From the NCBI GenBank assembly GCA_002943765.1, contig PQWQ01000006.1:1364001-1428000 (forward strand): 64,000 bases of DNA. Direction: 5' to 3'. The translations under genes were made by a program, and so were the position numbers. A model generated the notes under the pieces. That model was not told the DNA's origin. It searched no databases and saw only the letters and a list, made by a program, of their open reading frames with translations. Shown in pieces: positions 52,706-64,000 of the stretch (position 1 is the stretch's first letter; the number at the start of each line of letters is the position of its first letter). The DNA is from Psoroptes ovis. Taxonomy: Eukaryota; Arthropoda; Arachnida; Sarcoptiformes; Psoroptidae.

Positions 52706-53412
52706 ATTTTAGTGTCTTTATACTGCAAATAATTAAATTCTATCTGAATATTCAATACCAGCAATTTTATGTATCAAAACTATTTGAACATCTTATTTTT
52801 ATCAATACAAATAAAATCATTGAAATCAATATCAAATTTGATAATCATACAAAATTAATGATGTTTACAACTACTCATGTGACACGTTAGAAAAACATAA
52901 TCATTCGAATGGCCTTGAAACATTAAATCATCATTTGATATAAATGATTTTAATATCAAAATTTTCTCATACTCATATTTAATTGTTGACACTTTCGACA
53001 TTTACCGAATCTAATGCACAGGATGTGGCTGATAATAACCCAAACATTATCACCTATGATGATATCTTTAATATCTATAGAATTTTATTTAATCGAAAAT
53101 TCACCCATAACAATACCAATTTATATATGTGACGCTTAATTTTTTGTGCGTTCACTATTTGTTATTTGGAATTTGAATTATTTAATTTTAATTTTGATTT
53201 TATTTTATTTTGAATTTAAAAACATGGAAGTTAATTTTATTGAAATATTTCAAAATACAAAATTATTTGAAAACTGGCATGGTGACCAGGTCGAAACACG
53301 AGTGTGTTTTTTGGCAAATTTGATTACCCTTTTTATATTGAATTTTGGTTGTCATTTGCTTATTGTTAGTATTGTTAGTTATGTTAGTATGATAAGAAAA
53401 CAGAAATGTTGT
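52706..53412. other. Spacer between P450 and small-protein genes
   Basis: P450 upstream region and 3' UTR of the 63-codon gene. A hydrophobic plus-strand frame (53146-53478, first ATG at 53224) overlaps the small gene's last exon on the other strand; I judge it non-coding. Confidence 0.45.
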
Positions 53413-53660
53413 TTATTTACAATACTTGACCAAGGTCGTCAAGTTTTCCATGTGGTCCTGACAAATGTCACGTATTGACGTCACATATATAGAATTATAA
53501 TGAAGATTATTACTTGAACCATGAATATACGGTCCTGAACACCTTCGGTTAATGAGCCCAAGACATTTTTTTCTTCATATTCAAGTTTGGGTTTCGGTTT
53601 TAGACCAGCGTTTGTGTCCTGAAACATTAGGCATTGCTTAAAGCTGAGAGATGTAAGCAT
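53413..53660 (-). CDS. Small unknown protein, two exons
   Basis: Exons (minus) 53660-53514 and 53457-53413 join in frame to a 63-residue product starting MLTSLSFKQCLMFQDTNAG and ending DHMENLTTLVKYCK. The 56-bp intron has good borders (CAA|GTAATA and TTTGTCAG|GAC), and the exon is less AT-rich than its surroundings, with normal codon use. A slightly earlier in-frame start (non-ATG) is unlikely. It contains a Lys/Pro patch and a C-terminal segment that could be helical or coiled. I do not recognise it. An alternative first exon joined at TGTTTCAG|GACACAAAC cannot be excluded. Transcribed away from the b561 gene, with starts about 220 bp apart, perhaps a shared promoter region. Confidence 0.55.
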
Positions 53661-53880
53661 CGATTTGTTATGCAAAATTTAATTGCCGATTAATCGATTA
53701 AATTTATTCATGAATTTTCGAATTTTTGTTAATTGAAATAATAATAATTTAAAAATTACGGATTATATTCATAAAAAAATCTAGTACTTGAATTATTTTT
53801 GTGCTTTATTTTATTTATTTTAAAAATAGTTTTAGCTTCTGTGTATTTCCCTGTTTTATAAGTAGAACAAAATTGTCATC

Positions 53881-55222
53881 ATGCAATCAACAACAACTGA
53901 ACCATTGACATCTGCATTAGGATTGAATGAAACAACCACATCATTGAAATCACCAGAAACAAATGTAAAAGTTGAAAGAATTCAAAGTAAAACTACCAAT
54001 AGTGATGTACAAAAAGAAAAAATAAAAATATCAGCTAAATTTGATGAAAAGCAATTCAAACAAGAGCAAAAAGCTCAATTGAATTGTGGTTTATATTTCA
54101 TATTACAAATATTATCATTAATCACTTTAATATTGATGACGATTTGGTTTATTGAAAATTTCAATGGATTTTCATTAAAATTTTCTGATTCGAATAAACT
54201 TTTCAACATTCATCCATTATTGATGGTGTTCGGTTTAATATTCGTATTCGCGAATTGTAAGTAATCAGAAACAAAGCTAAAGCTCAATCTGCCTCACAGC
54301 AGATATAGTGTTAATCCAGTCATTCTCAACCAGTGTTCCGTGGCACTCTAGTGTTTCGCTAGATTCCAAAAGTGTGCCGCCAAATTTCGGAAATCTAACT
54401 CATTCCTTTACTTGGTGTGCCGCAAGATTTTGAAAATAAAGGCTTTTCCTTTTTTCAATGTGCCGCAGCGAAAAAAAGGTTGAGAATGACTGTATTAATC
54501 TATTGAATAAAATTAATCATCAATTCATTTTTTATCAAAATCAAGCATTACTGCTTTTAACATCGTCTAAATCGTTACGATTTGCAAGAACACTATTAGC
54601 TTTCATTGCGATTGCTGCAATTTCGGCTGGACTGGTTATAACCGTATATTGGCATATGAACAATGAATATGAACATTTTGAATCACTTCATTCATGGTTC
54701 GGTATCATAACAATGGTATTTTTATTCACATTTTTTCTCTATTCATATCGTGTTTATTCAATGGCATCAGCCAAATCGATGGATGATCTTGAACGATTAT
54801 ATGCGATAAAAAATCTTCGTTTGTTAGGCATTGGAACATTGATAACTGCTGGTATTACATGCACGCTTGGTATTTCACAAAATTTGATAATTCGTTCATT
54901 ACATAAACCATCATCGATTTTATCAAAATCGATCAACAACAATCAAACTGATGAACAATCAACAGTCGATGGTAATTATGAACGTGTAATACATGCAAAT
55001 TTAATTGGCAATTCTATTGGTCTGTTTTTACTATGTTATATTGTATCAATGATTTATTTGATGAACAAAATGCGTTTTGAGCCATGGTCACTACGTAAAC
55101 GTGAACATATTGCTCAACAATTACGTAAAACTGTTGAACAAGCTATGACGAAATTGGATAAAGATGAACAAGCGACCACTACAGATGATGATAGTAACAA
55201 AACATCATCAAAAACAAATTAA
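53881..55222 (+). CDS. Cytochrome b561-family membrane protein
   Basis: Two exons: 53881-54256 and 54546-55222; 350 residues. Cytosolic Lys/Thr-rich N-terminus of about 65 residues, then six likely membrane helices. b561 proteins pass electrons across membranes from ascorbate, usually with two heme b. Kept: NIHPLLMVFG (His111) and LHSWFG (His174), the pair that binds one heme. The His in the usual K-x-x-H-A motif is replaced (KSLRFAR) and the partner His of the later PIHVYSG region reads AIKNLR, so the second heme site seems absent. A loop with Ser/Asn/Gln (about 245-270) and a long charged C-tail are also present. The 289-bp intron is swollen by a hAT MITE. AATAAA lies just after the stop. 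Confidence 0.85.
54317..54492 (-). mobile_element. hAT-type MITE, copy 3, inside b561 intron
   Basis: 176-bp copy in the opposite orientation to the other two, bounded by the same inverted repeats and by 8-bp flanks tgttaatc / tattaatc (7 of 8 match). It has small deletions relative to the 187-bp copies. It fills most of the 289-bp intron of the cytochrome b561-like gene; without it and one flank the intron would be about 105 bp, near the local norm. Confidence 0.92.
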
Positions 55223-55321
55223 CAAAATAAAACTTGATGTTGACGCACAAAGATGCTTTTTATGAATTTATTTTTTTAAATATCTATTAAAGTATTTCAT
55301 TTTTACGTTTGAATTTTTTTC

Positions 55322-56794
55322 TCATTCAATTTTTTTAATGTCCAGAAAACACTCTTTTTCCAATATTTTGGGATCATTTATAATCAAATCTTTGATTGAA
55401 TCATGAAATTTTTTAATCGTACATGGTTCGGTACATGATGGAAATTGCAAGCGTTTTACTTGTTCCGTTTCAGTATTTTGAAGATAAAAACCTTTGAAAT
55501 ATGGTTCTGATATTGATGAACTTTTATATACTTCCAACATAATGGTCGAACCCAATGATGGCGGTATGCCATCATAAACATTCATAGCTGCCAGGAATTG
55601 TGATAGCCATGTATCGTGCTAGTATTTATTCAAAAAGATATAAAATGAATGGTACTACAGTATGAATGGCCTAATAATTAATTATGACTCACAGTTGAAT
55701 AAATGTATAGCTGTCGATCATCTTTACCATTGAAATAATCATCTAATCGATGAAACATTTCACCAAACATAGACCCTAAAACATTTGAACAATTTAGTCA
55801 AATTAATTTGAAATTACACAATTTTTTGCCGATACAGACCACTCAAAAATCTTTGAACATTTCTCGATGTTGAATTCAACTCGAATACTTTATCATTAAT
55901 TATTTTCAAGGTATTCCAAACATTTTGAGTTAGCCATTTTGGCTGCGACAAATCTAAATTTTTTTCCGACAGAATAATGTCAAATACATATGAAGCATTC
56001 ACAATGTTCATTTCTTCACGCTTGAAACCAGTCCAATCCGCTAATTGTTGCAAAAAATCTCGGTATTTCTCCTGAAAATTTCTAACATCAACTGATCGAT
56101 AAATTTCTTCTAATACATGATCAGACATTGGGCATTTATAATTTGGATTCAACAACTTGGAATCAAAATTGAAATATTAATTGATTTCGCGCACACATAT
56201 CGATTATATATGATACATACTGAATCATGATCAAATTCGACTGTCTGTATTGGAAACGGTTGCCATAATCGAGCTAAATCATTTTTATCATCCCAAATCC
56301 ATTCACCTTCAGGTGGAAACATGCCAGCTAGTAATGATGAAATTGATTGTAAACATCTTTCAGATCCGGAACTTCTTGCATAAACTTTTTTCGGTGATTT
56401 TTGTTCAATCGGGAATCGTATATTCGAATCATTATAATAACGTTTGGATAGAAATTGTCCCAGATGATATAAACGACGTTTGCCTTTATTGATCATTCGA
56501 CCTATGCCATAATTTTCGATTGCATTATTATTTGGATCATTCGGATATAGTACATATGGTGTACGGTCACCGTGTCTATGGAACTAAATAGATATATTGT
56601 GAATCAAATAAATTTCAAAAAGAAATCAATCAAAAACGCACCAAAAATACGAGTTCTAGTTTTTCATTTTTATCACTATGAACAACATTCGCTTTATGCT
56701 GAATTATGTGTGAATGTGAATGCTTGATTTTTAATGTTAATAATAAAAATATTGATGATATGAACACAACAAACAAATCAGGAAATTTGAACAT
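55322..56794 (-). CDS. Histidine acid phosphatase (prostatic/lysosomal type)
   Basis: Five exons (minus): 56794-56642, 56583-56221, 56155-55840, 55775-55693, 55618-55322; 403 residues. It hydrolyses phosphomonoesters at acid pH through a phosphohistidine intermediate. Both active-site signatures are present: FHRHGDRTP at the start of exon 2 and the proton donor in STHDTW at the exon 4/5 join. The N-terminus has a hydrophobic signal or anchor (residues about 6-23), so the protein is secreted, lysosomal or membrane-held. Other family marks: ARSSGSERCLQS, LLNPNYKCP. The donor of intron 3 (GTG|GTCTGT) is atypical but is the only one that keeps frame. Its 3' end faces the b561 gene, 99 bp apart. 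Confidence 0.9.
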
Positions 56795-57186
56795 TTTAAT
56801 AGCCAATTTAGAAATTTCATCAACAACGACTATGGCATTCGGAATGACTGTTGATATATAAAAAAATCAAAGGACAATCGATATCATTTAAATACATTGA
56901 TATGTATCGAAATGTACAACATAAATTGTTTGCATATTTTCATGAAAGTGCTTAAAAATTTTTAATTTAATTAGCTTATCTTAAAAGGACGTTTTGATTA
57001 AATAACAATATTATTATTATTAATTATACAAAATCAAATAAATGGTAATAAAATTGTTATTAAATGATTTATATTTGATATAATGAAATTCAATTTGCAA
57101 ATCATAAATCATCGTTGAATAGGATTAGACATTAGATAAAAAAAGTCAAAATAAAAATTGAAAAAATAATTGAGATTTATTTCCCT
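56795..57186. other. Spacer between acid phosphatase and AGMO genes
   Basis: About 390 bp, AT-rich; upstream region of the acid phosphatase and AGMO 3' UTR. No other feature seen. Confidence 0.55.
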
Positions 57187-58864
57187 CTATTCCGAATGTA
57201 ATTTTGCCATTTGTTTCGAGTATAATTTGATTTGATCAATAAAATCAATCATAGTTCGGTAGCATTCAATTGACAAGCATATAATTGCTGAAATTATATA
57301 TATTATGCGCAACAGATTAATGATTCGTAATTGATTGAATGAGGAATTATTCAAATCGATATTTGCCAGTGAGAATATGTGTTTTTCCAGTATCAAAAAT
57401 ATAATACAGCGAATCAGGTCTATTTTCGATGCTTTTTGTCTATTCACAAAAAATAAATTAATAATTTTCAAATTAATCTATTTTAGGAACACTCACTTGT
57501 TTTCTAGCCATAAACCAATAGTTGTCAATGTTGATAAAATACAAACCACGCCTAGGAATATATTCGATTGTGACAACTGCGAAGAATTTTCAGCCAGTTC
57601 ATGATAAAATGTAACAATGATCACCATATGACACAATACATAGAGTTTTTTCCACCAACAAATTATAGGATTCCAATATTCAACAGGTTGTTGAATCAAC
57701 GGAATTTCATCTATGTAGCCTAATCTTGGTTTACCAGGTGACCATCCAGGGCCTTTTAACGGAATCATAAATTTGTCCCATAAATTATTTGTTTGACGAA
57801 TTCGATGATACATTGTAATCCATGAATGAAATTGCAGATAAAATGGGTCATAACTTTCAACAGAATGCACTAAACCATATGAAGGAGGTTCATTGGGATC
57901 TTCTGGTTCGAATGTGCCAAAAATCTTATCCCAAAAAATGAATAAACCTGCATAATTTTTATCAATATATCGCCTGTTACGCGCATGATGTACACGATGA
58001 TGTGATGGACTATTGATTATAAGCTCTAAATAGCCCAACGAATCGATTGCTTCTGTATGTATCCATAACATATAAAGTTCGGTTAGTTGTAAGTGCACAA
58101 GAAATATTTGCGGCGGAATGCCGATTATGGCCATTGGTACATAAGTAACCTGTAGAATATTCAATTTGAAAAAAAATAATAAAAATCATGCATGGCAAAA
58201 TTCAAATATTTTGGAAAATATACCCATGCTGTAAATGGTTGCAAAACAGCTTGACGCAAAGCAGCAACAATAGTGAAATCTTCACCACTATGATGTGCTT
58301 GATGTATGGCCCATATGAAATTCACTTCATGAGCCAAACGATGTGCCCAATAAAATCCAAAATCGACGAATAAAAAACAATATAACCATGTTGATAGCGA
58401 ATTCCATGGCAAAGTTGTTAAACGATAATAATCGAATACAGTGCAGTAAAAATAAACTTCAATGCTTCGTATATGAATTCTGATTGAGAAAAAAATGAAT
58501 GAATTTTGACTACGAAAAAAATCAAAAAATGATGAATATAAACCTGAAACAATCTTGTACCATACCACTCGAGATCGATGCGATCGAATCATTCAAACGA
58601 AGAATCGATTTACCTTTGCATAATCGAATGATATTTTCGATTACGGCCAAAAATATAAACACTGGAAACATCTTTGAATTCGATCAAATCAATTAATTTG
58701 GCTAAATAATAGAAAACACAAAATACCTCAGAAACATATCGGGGCACATTCAAATCTTCAAACATTGTTTCATAAGGATTGACTAAATAGAAAAAATATC
58801 TAGTATTCATCAACAATTGTTGAAAATCATTCCACATTGAATCGATCATCGTAGAATTGGCCAT
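57187..58864 (-). CDS. AGMO: Alkylglycerol monooxygenase
   Basis: Five exons (minus): 58864-58727, 58671-58544, 58479-58224, 58149-57497, 57439-57187; 475 residues (human about 445). A tetrahydrobiopterin-dependent, di-iron enzyme of the fatty-acid-hydroxylase superfamily in the ER that cleaves the ether bond of alkylglycerols. All His boxes are visible: HRLAHE, HQAHHSGED, and SPSHHRVHHARN followed by IDKNYAGLFIFWDKIFGTFE; GPGWSPGKPRLG is also a family signature. Multiple hydrophobic helices occur at both ends. Start: ATG of MANSTMIDS; an upstream in-frame TTG is not needed. Very strong similarity along the whole length. Confidence 0.94.
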
Positions 58865-60485
58865 TGTTTGATTATGGATTTTCAATTGAAAATCATTTTT
58901 GTTTGATTCGATGTTTCATTTGATAGCACGCAATCATGGTTTCAATCATGGCAAATATACCTGTTTTGGTCATTTTAAATTTATGACAATTATATGATTG
59001 AATCGTTGATGCTCGTAGAGAAATTTTCTCATTTCATTGTTTTAATATTTCATTTTACATATGTTTTGAAAATCGGAAAAAAATCCTAATAGAAAAAATG
59101 AAATTTTATGAAAAATGAAAATATGAATTTACCCGGATAAGCATCGAATAGAAAAAAATGGACAAACAATGATCATCATCATCATCATCAAATGGACTTA
59201 TTAATGATACCACTATTTTGTGCATGACCTGTTGTTTTTATTTTTTTCTTTATTGTTTGTTCACAATTTCCGATGTACAATAATTAACATAATTGCCATA
59301 TGGCTATACAACATGTAATCGCATATTTTCTTGATTTTCATAAATATCTTTCGTTTGCATCATCTTCATGTCATGATGATAGTAATAATATTAATATTTA
59401 AGCCTTCTTTATTAGAAATTTGTATTTTTCTCCTGAAATAAACAAAAACAATGAAAACTTGCAGAAATAGAGAAAATTATCATAATCATAATGACCATAA
59501 AAATAATTTATGAAACAATAAAAAAAAATTCAAAAAACAAAAATCACATCCTTATTATCAATTGATTAGAAGTTTGATGCTGAGACTTTTGATGGACAGA
59601 AATTATGGAGAATTTAAGGAAAAATTTCAATTTTTACATGAACCGTCATTCAATTCATTATAAAGGTTTTCTGAAAATCATGAGACTTATCTTCAGGATA
59701 CGAAGTTTATTTTCGGTTCTCTAGGTAAAAAGTTTCAAAAACGCTGATTAAGTGGAAATTTTGTCTCGGTCCGTACTGTCGCAATGTGATTTATTTAATG
59801 ATAGTACAAATATTTTATTCAATCTTCGATTTGATGTATTGAAAATATTTTTTTATGAATTATTCGAAACAAAAAAAAAAGATACATTTACACATACATC
59901 CATTTATGTATATCATTTATAAATCAATGATTTTTCAAAAATTTCAATTTTACTTGAATCAAATCAAATGAGTGTTCAATGAGTTTATGTAGAGTGTCAA
60001 ATGTATGTATTGATGTGATTTCCATTTTAAAAATATGCATCTATCATATGTTTTATGTATAGACGATGTGGACAAATGTATGACCCATCTTCGATGGTAC
60101 GGTATGCCGATGGGATATGTATGCACATAGATATTCTGTGATTAATTTTTGAAACAAAAACAAAAATATTCAACGAATTATACTCATATTAAAGTTCGGC
60201 ACTATAATTAAAAATTTTGATTGTTGTTATTGTATTATCATGTACACATGAATAGATGGATATTCAATATTTGTTCAATATGTATTCTATTCATAAATGT
60301 TTTTTTTTCGGATATACAAATAAATGTGTCAAATTATATTGAAGAAAACATGATTATATGAGGCAATGCTAAGAATGGATCAATGCGATGCATTTTATTA
60401 TGATGATAATGATGATACAACTGTAATTGATGATTTTGATGAAATTGTTCGATCTGAAGAAAAAATTAAAAATAAATGTAACATC
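58865..60485. other. Spacer between AGMO and ANP32 genes
   Basis: About 1.6 kb of AT-rich sequence with a CAT run near 59173-59191. No gene seen. The plus-strand open frames just right of here, at 60366-60786, are antisense shadows of the ANP32 acidic tail. Confidence 0.55.
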
Positions 60486-61994
60486 TTAGGCATTGTCTCC
60501 ACCTTCTTCCTCGTCATTGTCATCTTTTCCATCTTCGGGTTCTTTTCTTTTTACGCCTTTACCTGTGGATGCGGCTGCAACAGAAGGACCTTTCGTTTTA
60601 CCACCAGATGCGACGTTATTATTGATTTTATTTGAGTGTTTATTATTACTGATGTTATTTGTGTTACCATCCTCATCATCTTCTTCATCATCATCAATAT
60701 CTTCATCTTCATCATCTAAATCTTCTTCACTATTATCTGGATTGAATTCATCATTTTCATCTTCCTCCTGTATTGTAATGGAATAAATGAAATAAATACA
60801 TTAAACATGGATCATCAATCAACTTTATCTACTTGAATTTTCGAGTACTTACATCAATTTTATCTCTTGTCAAATAATTCAAACCAATTTCATTATCATC
60901 ATCTTCCTCATCTTCTTCTTCATCGTCTTCCTCATCATCTACTTCATTATCATTAGTATTATTAGGATTATCTTCATCGTCATCATCATCGATACCTTCG
61001 TCATCTTCATCATCCTCCGCATCATCATCTTCATCCTCTTCGTCGTCATCTTCTTCTTCATCTTCGTTTTCTTCTAGAAGATCGGAATTAATAGGATCAA
61101 ATGAAAGTTGTATGAATGAAACGTACCTGCATTATCATCATCATCATCGTCTTCAATTTCTTGATCATTACGATCATAGCCATCTAAAAATTTCAATTCT
61201 GGTAACATATCGAATACTTTTTTACGATAATCTGGTTGATCAGTAACTTCACAATTGAATAAATCTAAAATTTCTAATTTTTTCAATTCTTTCTATAGTT
61301 TTTATAATGATAAAATAATGATATAAATTATGATCGTTAAAATTAATTTAAAATATACTTACAAGTGGTTCCAAATTTTCTAAATCTTTGATTTTATTCC
61401 CGCAAAGATTCAAATATTGTAAATTAACACTACCTTTAAGATAATCGAGCCCATTGGAAATGCGATTGTCAGACAATTCTAAACGTTTTAAATTCGGTAA
61501 ATTTGGAAAACCTTTTAAATTTGTTAGGCCAATATTGATCATACTGAGGCATTCTAAATTTACGAATGAATCATCTAAACCAACTATATTTTGGCTGCGA
61601 CAATTGTCAAGATTTAATTCTTTGATCTAATTTAAAATAAAATTTAAAAAATCAAGTTGAATAAATAAGTACAAATTATCGACGATAGATGGAGCTAAAA
61701 TTCAATGATAATGAAACGGCGTAAAAATTTTTTCTCGCAAAAAAACGACAGGCGTGTTTTGAAATTTGTTTATTGATCGATTAATTAATTAATCTATCAA
61801 AAACAGTCAATCAATCAATCATATAATGACTGCTCATTTTGTCACAATCATATTCCTACAAACGATTAATTGATTCATTTCGAATAATTGAATGATGCAA
61901 ACATCAAACACGAGATGTTAATGGAATAAATGGAATTTACACTTACTTGATCATGGCTTCGGCCACGTTTCTCCAATTCAATACGTTTTTCCAT
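60486..61994 (-). CDS. ANP32: Acidic leucine-rich nuclear phosphoprotein 32 (ANP32)
   Basis: Five exons (minus): 61994-61947, 61626-61363, 61292-61127, 61073-60853, 60767-60486; 326 residues. N-terminal leucine-rich repeats (IKELNLDNC, LKRLELSDNRI, LQYLNLCGNKI, LEILDLFNCEVT) with the capping segment YRKKVFDMLPELKFLDGYD, then a long Asp/Glu tail (from about residue 150), and near the end KGVKRKEPEDG, the expected nuclear-localisation pattern. Family roles: histone chaperoning, inhibition of acetylation and of PP2A, and mRNA export. The tail is longer than in vertebrate ANP32A (about 250 residues in all) and contains an Asn/Ser/Lys-rich patch. First intron is 320 bp, others 53-85 bp. Confidence 0.93.
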
Positions 61995-63683
61995 TTTTAT
62001 TTTTATTGAAAATTCTTGAAATTATAAAGAGAATTTTTCGCAACACAACTACAATTCGAATAGATAAGATTGAACAAATGACAATAAATAAATGAAATGA
62101 ATAGCACAAAAACAATAAGAGAATTTATGAAATATCAATCTAGTAAGAATAAAGAATTTAACGGACAATTATTTCTGAAATATAAATAATATAATATCAT
62201 TCAACTTACATCGACAAATGGTCTGAATCATTAAACTTTCGAAATTTTATTCTAAATCTTAAATTTAATTCAAAGTCAATGATTTATCTTGTCTCAATCA
62301 AATTCTTGATATAATTTTTATTCGTAACACAATTAAACACACAAAACAAGTGGAGAATTGATTAATGAATTGATCAATTGATGAAATATGATTATCATAT
62401 AATTTGGAAAATGGTTTTTTCGTTGAATATCAAAAGTATACCAATGAATTAATGGAACAAGATTGAAATTCATTTATTTATATTTGACACACGACAAATT
62501 AATTGTTATTACTGATAATTATATTCACACCAAAAATATTGGCGTAAAAAAATGAGTATAATTAAAAAAGAAAACCTAAAAAGATATACGATATAAAGAT
62601 GTTTTCATCATCATCAGCAAGCAACCAACCATCGAACAAACAATCAAATCAAATCAAACCAACAATAATAAAATGATAAATAATATAAAAATGTAAAATA
62701 AACGACAATCAATAGGCCATACACATATATAACAATATTATTATTTCAAAAAAACATGTAATATAAACATACATTTATATGGATGTGAATACATACCTTT
62801 CATTCATATGCATAGATACATGTAAAGTGTATGAATGTATAAATGAAGATGAAATGTGAAATCATACAATTTTTTTTCTGCACACAATAAACAATGTATG
62901 ATAATAATTGAAGTAGTGGTTTTCAGCAATGTAATATTCGTAGTCGGCGCTACAATCGTTGTTGTTTTAGCTTCAAACATTACATTCATGGCCATATTGC
63001 ATGCTTTCTTTTCGAAAACATTACAACAGAGATGGCCGCCATAATTTTTTCTTATTTTCTCTTTTTTAACGCATGTTTTTTAGGTGGATGAAAGTTGAAG
63101 CAACAAAAAAAAAATGAAATTCAAATTTCAAAATTTTGCCGCCAATATTGCTGTTCTAAATACATAAGCAGGTGTATAGCCTTGTTTCATTCTACTATTA
63201 CTACTACTATCACACAGTTATTTTTTTGTTGTGTTTAAATTCGATTTTCCGAATTTTTTTTCAAATTCGAATAATTTGGCGGCAAATTTGATCTGATGAT
63301 TGTTTGATTTGTACCAATTTCGATAAAATTCTAAATAAATTAAAAATAATGAATTCAATTTGGAAAATTTAATTTACTTTAAATCGATTGACACAAAATC
63401 AATCTAAATCTTGCAATAATGTTTACAAAATGATATTGATCACTTGTTGAGCTTTTGTTATCTATGATTGTCAATAAATTTTATCAATATTTTCTTGATA
63501 TCAATTGAAATAAAGCAAATAAACAATTTTCTTATTATATTATATTATATTTTTTATGATTGATTTCCATACATTATTTTTCCTCATTCATATTTCGTCG
63601 TCGTCGTTGTTGTTGTGATCATTTGGTTGCTATATTTCGATGTTATGGTTTCATAGAAAAATACATGCATTCATAAAAAACAA
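61995..63683. other. Divergent spacer at the right edge
   Basis: About 1.7 kb upstream of ANP32 and of the small membrane protein. AT-rich, with CAA runs, a TATATTATAT tract near 63535-63553 and GTT/GTC repeats near 63598-63618. No gene seen. Confidence 0.5.
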
Positions 63684-63950
63684 ATGAGTACTAATAATAA
63701 TAATAATATTGATATTGAACAACAAATACAATTAAAACGAAGAGAAAAATTTATTAATTCTTTTCTTGATAATACAACAACACAAATGGATAACATCTAT
63801 AAACGTATTCAAACGAATTTAGATAAATTAAACAAAAATAAATTATTGTTTTCATCATCACTATGTTTGACATCGTTGATATTTTTAATTATGACGATAA
63901 TTGCATATTTTTCATTGAAAAAGGTAAATGCGAATCAATCCGTGAACTGA
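63684..63950 (+). CDS. Small protein with one membrane helix, possibly first exon only
   Basis: An ATG opens an 88-codon frame: Asn-rich start, a helical charged segment (about 15-52, possible coiled coil), then a hydrophobic helix (LFSSSLCLTSLIFLIMTIIAYF, given here by its span 54-75) followed by FSLKK. Read straight through it stops at 63950 and would be a small tail-anchored-like membrane protein. However, AAAAAG|GTAAAT at 63922-63924 is a fair splice donor, so this may be the first exon of a gene leaving the window. I do not recognise the family. It is at the right edge, divergent from ANP32 with about 1.7 kb between. Confidence 0.45.
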   Translation: MSTNNNNNIDIEQQIQLKRREKFINSFLDNTTTQMDNIYKRIQTNLDKLNKNKLLFSSSLCLTSLIFLIMTIIAYFSLKKVNANQSVN

Positions 63951-64000
63951 ATCAATCTTGATATTTGACACCATTATTGACATCTTCTTTTATTTCATTA

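Noticed and set aside
53146..53478. Hydrophobic plus-strand frame of 110 codons
   Set aside because: Overlaps the better-supported minus-strand small gene; no splice context or family; AT-rich frames are often hydrophobic by chance.
60366..60786. Plus-strand Ser-rich and hydrophobic open frames
   Set aside because: Antisense of the GAT/GAA-rich ANP32 tail.
1..64000. tRNA, rRNA, CRISPR or bacterial-type operon
   Set aside because: No tRNA-like B box context, rRNA signature or regular spacer array was seen on reading; gene structure is animal.

Overview
The window is AT-rich, intron-containing animal nuclear DNA. Genes have short introns (mostly 47-85 bp) with GT-AG borders, Asn/Ser/Gln-rich low-complexity insertions, and long AT-rich, microsatellite-laden spacers. 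Metazoan families are present (CNRIP1, AGMO, ANP32, TSSK-type kinase, clan-3-like P450, FMO). This fits a small-genome arthropod, and my best guess is an astigmatan mite (dust/scab mite type). The species guess is inference only.

Layout. 1-12.7 kb: no convincing gene; microsatellites, poly-A/T tracts and two copies of a 187-bp hAT-type MITE with 8-bp target duplications. 12.7-16.7 kb (minus): a very long SLC3A/alpha-amylase-like type II membrane protein whose amylase domain has lost catalytic residues; its 3' part is not found. 16.7-38.3 kb: about 21 kb with no recognisable gene and a few isolated coding-like patches. 38.3-63.9 kb is gene-dense: GH31 alpha-glucosidase-like membrane protein (-), CNRIP1 homologue (-), flavin-containing monooxygenase (-) with a probable small nested gene (+) in its second intron, TSSK-like kinase (+), SDR oxidoreductase (+) convergent with a cytochrome P450 (-), a 63-codon unknown protein (-) divergent from a cytochrome b561-like protein (+) carrying a third MITE in its intron, histidine acid phosphatase (-), alkylglycerol monooxygenase (-), ANP32 (-), and at the right edge a small membrane protein (+).

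All exon models were built by hand from splice consensus, reading phase and family similarity; phases sum to whole codons in every multi-exon model reported as complete. Themes: several redox/lipid enzymes (FMO, P450, SDR, AGMO, b561) sit within 15 kb, though animal genes are not operonic and no joint pathway is claimed. Most interesting are two single-pass glycosidase-like proteins that both look catalytically dead, a b561 homologue that seems to have lost both ligands of one of its two hemes, and a hAT MITE family with clean target-site duplications.
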